DNA from: Armigeres subalbatus
Taxonomy: Eukaryota; Arthropoda; Insecta; Diptera; Culicidae
Reading direction: 5' to 3'
Length of the DNA: 64,000 nucleotides
NCBI RefSeq assembly: GCF_024139115.2
Contig: NC_085141.1
Location: forward strand, 30,643,242-30,707,241
Position 1 is the stretch's first letter; the number at the start of each line of letters is the position of its first letter. Under the pieces are notes generated by a model. That model was given only the letters and a program-made list of their open reading frames with translations. It did not search any database and was not told the origin of the DNA. Of the stretch, positions 54,831-64,000 are shown one piece after another. The position numbers and the translations under genes are program-made.

Positions 54831-55536
54831 TATAGAAATAACCAAAATACTAAAATTAAATCGAATCTTAAATCGGTCTTGCCTCACGTGGACGATAAAA
54901 TCGAACCGTATGGTGCGTAAACAAAGGCCACACCGAATTGTAAGAGCATTCTAATACTATCGATAATATTGTACTTACCATTTGAAATATATTACAGTTG
55001 AAGCAACAACAACAGCAACAATAACAACAACAAGAGAATACAACATATCGTTCGCTATCAGAACGGCTCGCCTAATTATTTGACCCTACGGCAGCCTTGA
55101 CATTCTTTAATAAATTTCCTGCAAAATTCTTCTAACAAAATTTCCAAAATAAGGAAGAAATTCCGTGTGGCTTCACTAAAAGGATTTCCTAGAAGAAGTT
55201 TCTAAGGAATTTCTGGAGAAATTCACAAAAGCCTTTCCAGAGATATGTATAAAACAGCAAAATTTAGAAAATAGAAAAGAATTTTACTACTACTAAAGAA
55301 ATATAATTTTGTTGATTTCGATCTAGCCTATATCCGTTTTTTTTGTAGAGCCATCGAAAGATACAACATTTTTAGACTGACGTTAGAGCATTGTTGCAAG
55401 ATAACATCACCTCACATCATTTAGTTGGAAAGAATGCGTTTCTGGAAGAAGACAGCTGTAGGAATAAACACAGATGATTTATAGAGATCTGTTTGGGTTG
55501 GCCTGAGCAAACCAGTGGTATGCTGATTGTCTAATA
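54831..55536. other. No gene; short CAA microsatellite
   Basis: An interrupted (CAA)n run occurs at about 55003-55045. AAATTCC-like motifs recur at 55110-55250. No coding frame. Confidence 0.55.
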
Positions 55537-55877
55537 CAGCCGTTCCAAAACTATGGGTAGAGACCGTCTGATCTTTGGAATGGATATCAATCTAACAAAT
55601 TATCTTCACAGGATCTTTAAGAATTCATGAAAAGTTTAAATTTTCGATTAAATAAAGAGGTTATAAAACATTTTAATTTCCAACAGAAATAATTAAATTG
55701 TGTAAATATAATATATAACGTTTAGATTTCTGATAGAAAAATTAATTGAAGATAATATTGGTGCTTGGTCAAAAGAAGCTAAAGAAATTTATTTCCTAAC
55801 TGATTTCCTGATCAGTTCGAGAGAAACATTCATAATTACTTAGTGGATCCCCAAATCGAACTGTTTGGGAACCTTCG
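55537..55877. mobile_element. 341-bp hAT-like element
   Basis: CAGCCGTTCCAAAACTATGG at the left and the inverted end GTTTGGGAACCTTCG at the right. Flanks are GTCTAATA (55529-55536) and GTCTAAAC (55878-55885), six of eight matching. The interior is AT-rich and non-coding. The weaker termini and duplication suggest an old copy. Confidence 0.6.
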
Positions 55878-57635
55878 GTCTAAACAAAGTTCTCTTGGCA
55901 GGAACCACACCGGTTGATGGGAGCATTAGCACGATGGCTGTGAGGCTGGTAGGCGACCTGCCCAATGACGTCAATTAGAAAGACGATTCCTCGCGGTTTT
56001 TATTTGCTATGCTGATGGTGATGATTTGTAGACGGTGAAGTGCCTAGCCCCAGTCAGTGTTGCATTGCTTTATAATGGAATCACTTTGCCGGCTACGAGC
56101 GCATCACGAGGCTCTGGTGGGAGGGATTGATAAGAGGGTGAAAGTGACGTTTGTTTACGAAGAAAGAAAACAATTTCGATTTCCAGTAACGATGGACGAT
56201 GGGTCGGAGTTTTAGGCTGTTCAAGTTGTGTGTTGTCTTTTGTTTATTGTTTGATGTATTCAATGGTCAAATCCATACATATATACCTATCAATCAATGC
56301 AAATTTGTTAAGTTCTTTGTACCTTATATGAATATATTTTTAAATGCATTGAAAAGTATAAACTTATTTGATTGATGTAAACAACAATTGGTTCGATCCT
56401 GATTTTATGTTTATGATCACGTTGATCGTGAAAATATTTGCCTTTGAAATTTAATTCCTAAAAATGCTTTAAAATTGGTCTTGTTGTGTGTCGCCCTCAA
56501 ATTGATGTCCAATTACCATTTTTTTCCATTTCCTCTGCATTCGTATAGTTATGTTACCATTTAGAAAAAATGTAAGCTGATCGAGAATGCGTCAATTTTG
56601 TATGTTAGAAAAATATCGCGTGTCTAATCAAGCAACAACATTCCATAAAATTACTCTATGAAACGCATTCTGCCATAAAATTTATTAGATTTCAATAGAT
56701 TATCAAAATCTAATGAAATCTAGTAATTTTTATGACAAGGTCTTGTCTCACATTAACAACGTACATATTCTTATCTTTAGTTTTGATTTTTTTTATCTCG
56801 CGGGACAATAATAGGATACTAGGGACACTTTTTGGCACAGGACATAATAATGAAAATGTGAAACGCGTGTCGTCTGATTATTACCGAGCGAACTGGAAAA
56901 TCCATAGCTATCCATCATGCTCAACCATAGGATAAATAAATAAAAAATAATAAATCATGCGTCTCCATTCAATCCGGATCACGTAACTGATTAACGTTCT
57001 TCCGTCATTCATCAATCGCTCCGTTTTCCAGCAAGCCAGCAAAGTCGGTAGAAAAGCCGCCACTACTAAAGTCGTGCTATGCATATCGTCATTTAGGCGC
57101 GTTCGCCATCATTCCACGTGCTTGAAGCTTTGCTGACTGCAAAGCTCACTCCATTCTCTTCATTCTCTCGTTCTCACACCGTTTTAGCGTGAGGAGTGCA
57201 CGCTCAAGTTAAACCTTACAGTGATCAGATAATTGACAAAATGATAAAGTTGATGCTACATATTTTCAAAGGCAATAAAGCAGTTTGTTTTGATGATCGT
57301 ATTTTGGCATGGAAGTTTTTCACTATTATATAACATCAAGTTAGTTATTTTAACATTTGGGCCTGTTTTCCATGTCATTCAATTTCTTTTTAACGTTTTT
57401 CTGCAAATACAAGTGAGAAAGATAAGATCATTTTATGTTCATTATAAAACACTAGCTTATTTGTGGACGCAGTAGAGCCCATGGCAAGTGTTTTTTTTTT
57501 CTATATAAACGGTTCATTAATTCATGCATTAAAAAATCAAAATTTTCAACATCTGTTGTCTGTGATTTTTTCATCAAATGCTGTGTCTGGTTGTTTGAGG
57601 TTGTTACTGGTTTTGTTTTCTGCATCTGCTAAATA
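55878..57635. other. No gene recognised
   Basis: About 1.75 kb of mostly AT-rich DNA with GC-richer parts at 55900-56160 and 57000-57200. No frame with a recognisable domain. The last two bases (TA) are the target of the next MITE. Confidence 0.45.
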
Positions 57636-58179
57636 GGGTAAAGTGCCCAATAGTGGACCCCCAACCAATAGTGGACCCTCCAGCCATTTTTGCATTATTA
57701 CTGCACAATGTCAACATTTTGCTATGAAATTGTATCGGGAGAACCTACCTTACAGTCCTATGATTTGATTACATGCATTGGAAATGCTTTGGAAAGTAAA
57801 ATTAGATTATTTTTTACAATTCTATAAAAAATAAACACGAGAGTGTCCATTATAGGAATATTTTGGGGGGTCCATAATAGGGAAGAAGAACGTCCCGAAA
57901 CGGGACATGAAAATCAAATGAAGTGTCGACTATAGGGAAGCAATTTCCTATTATGGACCCCCAAGGGGTCTACTATAGGGCGAATTCAGTTAGACTTTAA
58001 AATGTTAATTTCAACGAATAACGTCGTGTATTTGGGTGTTTTATGTATGTATCGTGAAGAGGGGATGCAGAGCTTGTTGTTAGATATCAAGCAGAGTTTA
58101 TATGTTGAAAATTTCTAAGCCTTATGACAGAAAGAGCATAGTTCCGCTACTAGGGGGTCCACTATTGGGCATTTTACCC
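57636..58179. mobile_element. 544-bp MITE with TA duplication (GGGTAAAGTGCCCAATAGTG)
   Basis: The left end GGGTAAAGTGCCCAATAGTG and GACC is an almost perfect inverse of the right end GGTCCACTATTGGGCATTTTA-CCC. TA occurs at 57634-57635 and 58180-58181. Subterminal motifs (AATAGTGGACC, GTCCATAATAGG, CTATAGGG) are repeated several times inside. No coding frame. Confidence 0.92.
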
Positions 58180-58309
58180 TAGTAAAAAAAAATGAAGTGT
58201 CAAATATTTTATTTTTTGTGAGATTTTTCCCGCGTGCTGCGTCTGGTTGGCTAGTCACCGGACATACAAACAAGGCTATTATTTACTATGTCTGAAACTT
58301 GATTATGCA

Positions 58310-58500
58310 TATGCACAACATGTGATAGATTTAGTTCGGAAAAGGTATTGGAGGGTAACCGCCTCTTCGGTGGGGTTTGATCCCACGACCCCAGTTCGCA
58401 TGACAGGTGCTTTCCCTACTAAGCTACGAAGGACCTCCGTCGTCCACCGCAGCTTAGCGGGTACTGATGAAACCAAATTCCCAGCACCAGGTACCAGCCG
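58310..58500 (-). mobile_element. tRNA-like SINE, family 2, copy 3
   Basis: On the minus strand it reads leader CTGGTGCTGGGAATTTGG, then TAGCTTAGTAGGGAAAGC (A box), GTGGGATCAAACCCCAC (B box) and tail GGCGGTTACCCTCCAATACC. It confirms the extent of the leader used to define copies 1 and 2. Confidence 0.85.
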
Positions 58501-58710
58501 ATCTCTCGCAATACATTTTCAGAACTAACTCTCTCAAAATGTATTTTTGTACACAATGTCAACCAAGTAGGATGAGTATTTAATATTGTCCGGCTCCTAC
58601 ACACTTGCTTCATCAGCAACGGCGCTCAATGAAGTAGGGTTGTGTGAGGTTGTGCCAGTTTGGTCGTCAGATCCCAACACGACCACACAAGCGAAGAGAG
58701 ATCGCCACTC

Positions 58711-58835
58711 GAGATCAGTACATTCAAAGTTAATTGCCTATATGCCGGGTATTAAGCCAGACATAGTAATTAATTTCCACTCCGGGTGGCTTAATACCCG
58801 GCATATAGGCAATTAACTTTGAATGTACTGATCTC
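58711..58835. repeat. Foldback with 49-bp perfect arms
   Basis: The left arm 58711-58759 (GAGATCAGTACATTCAAAGT to TTAAGCCA) is the exact reverse complement of 58787-58835. The 27-base loop contains ATAGTAATTAATTTCC. Confidence 0.93.
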
Positions 58836-58913
58836 AGTACTGAAATCTTGCTGAAATGACAATATTGAAGTTCTGAAATGTCATAATCAAGATTTCAGGC
58901 TATAATAATTCCA

Positions 58914-58970
58914 CTCCGGGTGGCTTAATACCCGGCATATAGGCAATTAACTTTGAATGTACTGAAGGCT
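58914..58970 (+). repeat. Single-arm copy of the foldback repeat
   Basis: CACTCCGGGTGGCTTAATAC, CCGGCATATAGGCAATTAAC and TTTGAATGTACTGA repeat the right arm of 58711-58835 about 130 bp downstream. Confidence 0.9.
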
Positions 58971-59600
58971 ATTATATATACAGGTATGTTCCGATTTTAT
59001 CACGCTTCGATTTTGTCACGCTCCGATTTCAACATCAAAATTATTCCGTTTTTATCAACACGAAAATTTATTTATTTGTTTTAGATTTAGCTTTTAAAAT
59101 ACAATAGTTTTTGGCCAAATGGCTTTTAAATTTTCATGTAGACGACACAGTCAGATGAAATAAGCAAAATAAATAAATAATATTTCAAGCACTAGGGGTA
59201 TTAAGGCCGTAACTAACAAGAGAGGATTCTTTTCACCGACACCACCGTATTGAAGTAAAAGTGACAAGATGCGAGTCTTTTGCACTTTATTCCTTCAGGA
59301 TGAAGGATTACATTGTTATCTGTCGTTCTGATATAACTGAAAAATCGTTGAAATATTTTTTCGGATGTTCCAGGTCATTCAAACTGACCTGGAGTACATA
59401 TCCTCGAATGTATCAGGAAATATGTCTACAAACAAACAGTCCTAAGCTGAAAGATATGTCCAAAAATATCTATGTAATCATAAGACCAAAATTGATCGAG
59501 TTTTGAAGAAACGTAAACTATTTCAGGGTCTCCAAAACGTCCTGGAGCTCAGAACATGTGATATACCCGATCAACCAAGCCATGAACGACGTATTCGTGC
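58971..59600. other. No gene recognised
   Basis: Begins with a short repeat (CCGATTTTATCACGC / CGATTTTGTCACGC). An 81-codon plus frame at 59261-59506 has no recognisable domain. Confidence 0.45.
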
Positions 59601-59753
59601 TTTTTTTTTTTTTTATATATTTATTTTATTTATTCAACTTAACAATGCAACCAGTTTGCTATAATAGACCTCAGGCAGTTAGAAAACTGATAAGGAGGCC
59701 TTGCTTCGCTATTCGTTTGTGCGTATGAGAGTTATTCATTTTGATCCAATTCA

Positions 59754-62206
59754 TTATAATATGTTTTCCATTACAAATTTTTTTAAGCCTTCTCTAAACG
59801 TATTCAATGAGGTTGTTTGTTTCATTTCTAGTGGAAGATTATTAAAATTAACAATAGCAGGATACATGCATCCTAAACGTACATAATTTGTTCTTGGTGT
59901 GACTAAATTGATATTTTCCGTGTTTCGTGTATTGTAACGATGCAATTCATTAGCGGATTGTAAATCAAAATTATTTCTTATTAAATTTCTCTGAACTTTG
60001 AAAATGAACATAACCGACTCGAAAAAGCTAATTTGATTCAAATTCATTACTTGATTATTTGTATATAAATCTACTGTTCTAATATTTGGATCCAGGTACT
60101 GTTCCCAAAGATGACTCTCATAAATTTGTTCACCGTGACAGTAATTTTTTTCGTGACGTATAATGGAGCATTTTGCCATATTATGTTTAGATAGCAAATA
60201 TGCGAGTGCACGTACATAAAACAAATATTTCTTCTCATGTGTTGGTAACATATGATTAGCATGCCTTAGGATTCGAGAAATTTGACAATTTTTTTATGAA
60301 TATGTTCAATGTGCATGTTCCATTTTAGATTTTGTTGTAGTATTAGACCTAAGTAATTTGTGACCTCAACTCTCGCAATTTTCTCATTTCCTATCCAAAG
60401 AGAATTATCCACATAGTTAAAACGATCAGTACTAGCAAACATTACAAATTTTGTTTTCGTGGCGTTTACAGTCAGACCATTGTCATAGAACCATCTGCGA
60501 ATCAGGTCCAAGTCGTGTTGCATGTCTTGAAATATGGCCTCTACACTTTTTGAGCTGTAAACGATGGCCGCGTCATCAGCATATAGTTGAAGCACACCTT
60601 TTAAGGGCAACTCAAAAATATCGTTAATGAAAACATTAAACAATAACGGTCCTAATATTGACCCTTGGGGAACTCCAAAACGTACAGTTTCTAACGTGCT
60701 TAATCGATTCTCTAGTGTTACATATTGCTGTCTGTTATTAAGATAGGATTCAATAAGCTTATTGGCATTCCCTCGGATGCCATAGCGATGCATTTTTCTA
60801 ATAGTATTTCATGTGGCACACAATCAAAGGCTTTGGATATATCTATAAAAATAGTGGAACATATCCTACGTTGATCTATGTTTTGCTGTATTTTGTCAAC
60901 AAGGTTAACTGTAGCACTGGTAGTGTTGGATTTTGCTCGAAAACCATATTGGTTTCTATTGATGATGTCGTTTCTTTCAAGAAAACTGCTCAGCCTACTG
61001 TGAATCACCTTCTCTAATATTTTGGATAATGTAGGAAGTATTGAAATTGGCCGATAATTTCCTAAACAGTTTCTTAAGCCGGACTTGTAGATGGGAACGA
61101 CTTTAGCTTTTTTTAAACAAGAAGGGAATAAACCATCTTCTAAGGATTGATTCACTAATAACGTTAAAATAGGTACAAATAAGGCCATATTCCATTTAAT
61201 AAGTTTTGCGGGTATTCTATCAGCTCCTACAGCACTAGAATGGTTCAGATCTTGAATGTAATTATTCATTTCGTTTTCTGTTACTGGTAACATCACTATA
61301 GAATTTACAATAGTTGTATTCAAGGTAAAATTTTTGGGCTCATTTCTGAGCATCAATGTTAACTGCTTAGATAGCTCACATGGTATACCAACGAAAAACT
61401 TATTGAAAGCGTTACATATTTGTAATTCATTCTTCAAAACGATGTCATTGACAATTATTTCAGTTATGGTTTTCTCTGGGATTTCTTATTGCCCTAAAAG
61501 CGATTTCATTAAGTATACTCCAAACCTTTCTGATATTACTACGGTTCTGAGCAATCAAATTATGATAATACAATCTTTGCTTACGTTTCAACAATCCAGT
61601 TACATAGTTTTTTGCCTGTTGTAGTTGCTTTTAATTAGAGCATTTCTTGGCCACTGAGTTGTCCTTCGATACATTTGTTCTCTTAATCTAATTTCTCTCA
61701 GTACCTCTCTATCAATCCACGGAGCTCTTATTTGTGTTGTTCTGTGTTTTGTAACTTCATAGGAATGTTTATTCATGGAATGAGTTAACAAATCTGTCAA
61801 GCTGTCAAAGCTGTCTGCTCTTTCAGAAAATTGTGCTATTTCAGAGGATATAAGGTTGTAATTGTACCTAACACTTGAAGTTACGGAGCGATGAAAAGCA
61901 GCACTAGAGTTAGTTCGAAACTGATAAGCATGGCCTTATGATCTGAAAAACTAATAGTATCAAGACTGACGGAAAATTTCATTCTAACTAAATCAGTAAT
62001 AGCATGGTCTATTATTGATCCGGTGGCTCCGTGACCATGAGTGGTGTGAGCAATATCAATTTGGTTCAAACACGTAAAACCATTAGATTCGATCATTGAC
62101 AGATAACGTTGTGAGATAGAGTTGAGTAGGTTCATGTTGAAGTCACCCACACAAATCGTATTTTGATTGCATTCAAGTAAGGTGTCTATGTATTGAATAC
62201 TTTCTC
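59754..62206 (-). pseudogene. LINE ORF2: endonuclease fragment, RT and C-terminus, frameshifted
   Basis: Reading 5' to 3' on the minus strand: an endonuclease C-terminal half (TICVGDFNMNLL, IIDHAITD, SFSDHKAM at 61900-62160), linker (PWIDREVLREIRLREQMYRR at about 61670-61730), RT (PVTENEMNNYI, KVVPIYKSG, NYRPISILPTLSKILEKVIH, RNQYGFRAKSNT, FIDISKAFDCVPHE at 60800-61400), a frameshift near 60790, VPQGSILGPLLF and LYADDAAIV (catalytic YADD at about 60572-60583), a frameshift near 60270, then a C-terminal domain (59754-60251). The N-terminal half of the endonuclease is missing because of the ORF1 junction. Confidence 0.88.
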
Positions 62207-62977
62207 TCAATCGTTACGCACTTTGGAATTACTAAATTCAACAATAATCATTCCATTTTTTGTACGCTGAGTTTTTTCGATGTCGGTGGAGAACAACTGA
62301 ACTCCAACAGCAGCAGCAACTTTAGTAACGATAGTCGATTCGCCGAGAGAGAGATCCTTTGGAATACCGTTGAGAACAATTTCATTTTTTAGTGCAGTCT
62401 GTTCGGCCAGCCGCAGTCGTTTTTTCATTTCATGGACGGAGCTATTCAGATTCCGGATCTGCACATCATGGCCACTCACTTCAGTCAAACAGCTCGACAA
62501 ATCCTTCTTCATTTCTTCATGCAGTGTTTTGATATCTTCGTATTGCGCAGATATGAACGCTTGGGATGACTTCACCTCCTCCATCGTACTCTGCATCTCA
62601 CGTTGCGATTTGGACATTTCACTTATCGACACCGACAGTTTCTTCACAGCTTCATCTGTTTTCTTCTGGTTAACTCCATTTTCTTCACATTTATCGTTTA
62701 TTTTGTCCATTGAAGTTTGGAGACCACGCATAGTAATCAACAGTTCATCCATCTTTTTATTAGTTGAATGCGAAGATTCGCATTGGGTCGAGCAGTAGTA
62801 ATTATGAGTCTTCTGAACTTTGTTGTAACGAGATTCAGACATTCCGGCACACTTCCAATGCAACGAAATGCTACAGTAGACACATTTTAGTTGTTTTTCA
62901 TCCAACTTGATTTCATTGTGGCAGACATGGCATTCTTCCATTGCTGCTCTTTTACTACGGACTGTAGCAGCACTCAT
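62207..62977 (-). CDS. LINE ORF1: PHD-like zinc finger and coiled-coil protein, C-terminally truncated
   Basis: From the ATG at 62977 it is 256 codons; a longer frame opens at 63025 but its first codons lie in the junction with the neighbouring element. Near residues 16-70 a C-x2-C-x11-C-x2-C-x4-H-x2-C-x18-C-x3-C pattern (CHVC, CVYC, HWKC, CSTQC) is PHD-like. Residues about 75-190 form a heptad-rich coiled coil. The end (NEIVLNGIPKDLS to MIIVEFSNSK) is the beginning of an RRM-like domain that breaks off at a stop. In CR1-type elements ORF1 binds element RNA; that role is from family knowledge. Confidence 0.8.
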   Translation of the reverse strand: MSAATVRSKRAAMEECHVCHNEIKLDEKQLKCVYCSISLHWKCAGMSESRYNKVQKTHNYYCSTQCESSHSTNKKMDELLITMRGLQTSMDKINDKCEENGVNQKKTDEAVKKLSVSISEMSKSQREMQSTMEEVKSSQAFISAQYEDIKTLHEEMKKDLSSCLTEVSGHDVQIRNLNSSVHEMKKRLRLAEQTALKNEIVLNGIPKDLSLGESTIVTKVAAAVGVQLFSTDIEKTQRTKNGMIIVEFSNSKVRND

Positions 62978-62997
62978 CACTGTACTTGAGGTACTCT

Positions 62998-64000
62998 TAC
63001 GGTTGTAAGCGGCTTTGTGACACACCGATCAATTTCACAGAAAACCGCTGTACCATTAGGAATTTCAGGTTTTCGCCACTTTTCGGAAAAAATCGCGTCG
63101 ACGAATGGATGCAAATACGCGAAGTTGTGTATTTTGATGCACTTAATCCCGCAATAAGACCGAATTTTAGAGTGATATCTGATGGCGTCTGTTCACTCTC
63201 AGTCGCACTCACTCAGTTGAACATCTTAGCAGATACATTGAGCGGATATGATTTCACTCATAATTTATTTTTCAGAATTAATTTTTTGGTGATTCCTGAC
63301 TCGGCGTTGAGTTCTTACGATGTTATAATCGGAAGAGATGTGATTTTTGATCCCTCAATGAAAACGATAATTGAAAAACGCAAAATTTATTTATTTAGAA
63401 ATCCAGTATTGAGAAGTGAAAAAAATGAAGCTGATAAAAAGGTAAAAAACATTAATGTGATTTTGGATTCTAAAAGTGTAAAAAATGTAGGTAATATTAG
63501 TGATGATCATTTGTCAACTTTAAACCATATTATGAAGATATTTTATTTCAACTATCAACGACCTTCGCATCTTGAAATTGATTTCGAAATGAAAATAATA
63601 CTGAAAACTGGTGCACCATTCCATTTTAAACCTAGACGGTTATCTCAAGCTGATAAAATAAAAGTTAATAAAAAAATTGATGAATTACTTAAATTAGGGA
63701 TTGTTAAAGAAAGTGATTCCCCGTTTGCTAGTCCGATAGTAGTAATTCCAAAGAAAGATGATGATATAAGGTTATGCGTGGATTATAGAAAATTAAATAA
63801 AGATACTTATCGTGACAATTATCCTCCACCATTGATGGAAGATATTTTTGATAAATTGAAAGGCAAATCGGTGTATTCTATTTTAGATTTGAAATCAGGT
63901 TTCCATCAAATTAAAGTTGCTTCTGATTGTACTAAATACACTTCTTTTGTTACTCCCATGGGACAATATGAATACTTACGAGTTCCCTTTGGTTTGTGTA
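62998..64000 (+). mobile_element. Ty3/gypsy-type retrotransposon pol fragment (protease end and RT start)
   Basis: An open + frame runs from just after a TAG at 62965 to the window end without a stop. The protease C-terminal motif YDVIIGRDV lies near 63319-63345, followed by a linker. The RT begins with FHFKPRRLSQADK (about 63622-63660) and continues with LLKLGIVKESDSPFASPIVV, LCVDYRKLN (about 63772-63798), SILDLKSGFHQIKV (first catalytic Asp, about 63880-63918) and YEYLRVPFGLC at the edge. The YxDD motif, RNase H and integrase would lie beyond. The frame is intact over about 1 kb, so this copy is young or recently broken. Its protease N-terminus is cut by the LINE junction near 63000. Confidence 0.9.

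Larger units (their letters stand above)
59601..63000 (-). mobile_element. CR1/L2-like LINE, internally deleted, with poly(A) tail
   Basis: The minus-strand element ends in a run of 14 A (T at 59601-59614). The order is ORF1, partial endonuclease, linker, RT and C-terminal domain. Its 5' end abuts the Ty3/gypsy pol frame at about 63000. The zinc-finger type of ORF1 and the C-terminal NTR-rich, YNTRN..NFNNLP style point to the CR1/L2 group. Confidence 0.88.

Overview
The window looks like a piece of a very repeat-rich, AT-biased insect genome, most likely a culicine mosquito of the Aedes type. The main reasons are a degenerate Feilai-like tRNA-derived SINE (about 9165-9430), a second tRNA-like SINE family in three copies, several broken non-LTR retrotransposons, and a high density of short inverted-repeat transposons (MITEs). 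The species call comes from recognising repeat families by eye; no database search was run.

Only one stretch looks like an ordinary host gene. It is a large exon at 22259-24220 with a good 3' splice site, three short upstream ORFs in its leader and an open frame of 540 codons from 22598. It encodes a serine-rich, probably disordered protein that I do not recognise. The frame either stops at 24218-24220 or is spliced out at a donor-like site at 24203. Everything else is mobile or tandemly repeated DNA, or sequence in which I see no gene.

Layout. 1-1863: end of a hAT-like element carrying a 23-bp satellite. 2256-2650: TTAC microsatellite. 4707-8869: TA-flanked MITEs, a 1.4-kb polypyrimidine tract bounded by inverted arrays of a 15-bp repeat, and a hAT-like element with a perfect 8-bp target duplication. 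9165-10640: two SINEs and a degenerate tandem repeat. 12375-13494: a 1.1-kb foldback. 14039-18063: a terminal-inverted-repeat element filled with a 24-bp minisatellite that switches strand near 15645. 18084-20800: more TA-flanked elements and polypurine DNA. 22259-24220: host exon. 27097-30800: two broken RTE-like LINE segments, one carrying a 590-bp hAT-like insertion. 32391-34444: foldback and hAT-like elements. 36285-38500: about 2.4 tandem copies of a 0.9-kb unit. 39930-42198: a Jockey-like LINE split by a MITE, then a near-perfect 160-bp-arm foldback. 44491-49278: a 4.8-kb hAT-like element whose interior is 4 kb of the same 23-bp satellite seen at the left edge, in opposite orientation. 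50748-53188: a 168-bp direct repeat pair enclosing a minisatellite of alternating 58/59-bp units and an RT fragment. 53906-58970: more MITEs, SINE and foldbacks. 59601-63000: a CR1/L2-like LINE on the minus strand. About 63000-64000: pol of a Ty3/gypsy-type retrotransposon running off the end.

The most notable theme is tandem satellite DNA carried inside cut-and-paste transposons. The 23-bp satellite sits in two copies of one hAT-like family, the 24-bp GGAATTCC satellite sits between long terminal inverted repeats, and a polypyrimidine tract sits between inverted 15-bp arrays. A second theme is the number of long perfect or near-perfect hairpins (at least ten), any of which would give double-stranded RNA if transcribed.
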